This document shows positions 14,535 to 14,625 of a DNA stretch of 14,625 nucleotides, piece by piece. The stretch covers positions 1-14,625 of the forward strand of contig CAZFLM010000118.1 in assembly GCA_964519955.1 (NCBI GenBank), in the 5' to 3' direction. The position numbers were made by a program, and so were the translations under genes. The notes below the pieces were generated by a model. That model was not told where the DNA came from. It worked only from the letters and a program-made list of their open reading frames with translations, and made no database searches. Numbering within the stretch: the stretch's first letter is position 1; each line of letters begins with the position of its first letter. This DNA is from CAZFLM01 sp964519955. GTDB taxonomy: Bacteria > Armatimonadota > Chthonomonadetes > Chthonomonadales > CAJBBX01.

Positions 14535-14625
14535 GCATGGCGAGACCGCGAGCGCCGCCGCAACGCACCGCCAACCGAGCCGCGACTGGCCGGGCCGCGT
14601 CGGGTGCGGCCCAGAAGGAGCGGGT
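14535..14625 (+). repeat. 91-bp direct repeat, copy 2 (reaches the window edge)
   Basis: Second copy of 14338-14428 with five substitutions, all in its first 41 bases. It may continue beyond the window. ACGCAC lies at 14563 and CCGAGCCGCGAC at 14575. Confidence 0.85.

Larger units (their letters stand above)
14252..14625. other. Repeat-rich region upstream of the lyase-fold gene
   Basis: 374 bp without a supported gene. It holds the GCGAGTA heptamers and three members of the palindromic family. The promoter of the lyase-fold gene should lie in the first ~85 bp (before the repeats), but no convincing -10/-35 pair is visible. Confidence 0.55.

Overview
The window is high-GC bacterial DNA carrying a cell-surface polysaccharide and secreted-protein region. 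Nearly every gene is on the minus strand, with one divergent plus-strand sugar kinase. A PEP-CTERM sorting tail, a BY-kinase/SLBB export pair, a secreted pectate-lyase-fold protein with a golvesin-type C-terminal domain, and abundant short palindromic intergenic repeats all fit an environmental Gram-negative-type (diderm) bacterium. Planctomycetota, Armatimonadota or a relative would fit. This is inference from gene content; there is no rRNA or other phylogenetic marker here. I see no tRNA, rRNA, CRISPR array, insertion sequence or phage gene.

Layout from left to right. 1-2510 (-): N-terminal 836 codons of a large exported protein with seven propeller-like PD40 repeats and then 90-residue TIG/IPT domains running off the left edge. 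2511-3020: a leader/intergenic region with a 17-nt perfect palindrome, a duplicated 20-mer and a strong stem-loop. 3021-3734 (-): a PEP-CTERM protein with a 12-bp hairpin just upstream of its RBS. 4001-5716 (-): an O-antigen ligase/Wzy-like polymerase with an unusual Ig-like C-terminal extension. 5717-6156: no gene seen. 6157-7314 (-): an SLBB-domain polysaccharide export protein, one base downstream of 7316-9544 (-): a Wzz/BY-kinase (tyrosine autokinase). 9545-9908: a divergent promoter region with clustered palindromes. 9909-10994 (+): a GHMP sugar kinase of the heptose-7-phosphate/fucose kinase type. 10995-11412: an array of five palindromic repeats between convergent genes. 11413-12435 (-): a medium-chain zinc-type dehydrogenase. 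12487-12563: a heptanucleotide tandem repeat that contains the stop codon of the next gene. 12548-14251 (-): the secreted pectate-lyase-3/golvesin protein. 14252-14625: more members of the same palindromic repeat family and a second heptanucleotide repeat.

How the genes may work together: the BY-kinase controls chain length and, with the SLBB exporter, secretes a polysaccharide polymerised or ligated by the Wzy-like protein. The divergent GHMP kinase could supply an activated sugar precursor. The PEP-CTERM protein and the propeller/TIG protein are plausible matrix or surface components of the same extracellular layer. The lyase-fold protein and dehydrogenase could remodel or catabolise glycans. 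No exosortase, glycosyltransferase or flippase gene is visible in the window, so this is only part of the system.
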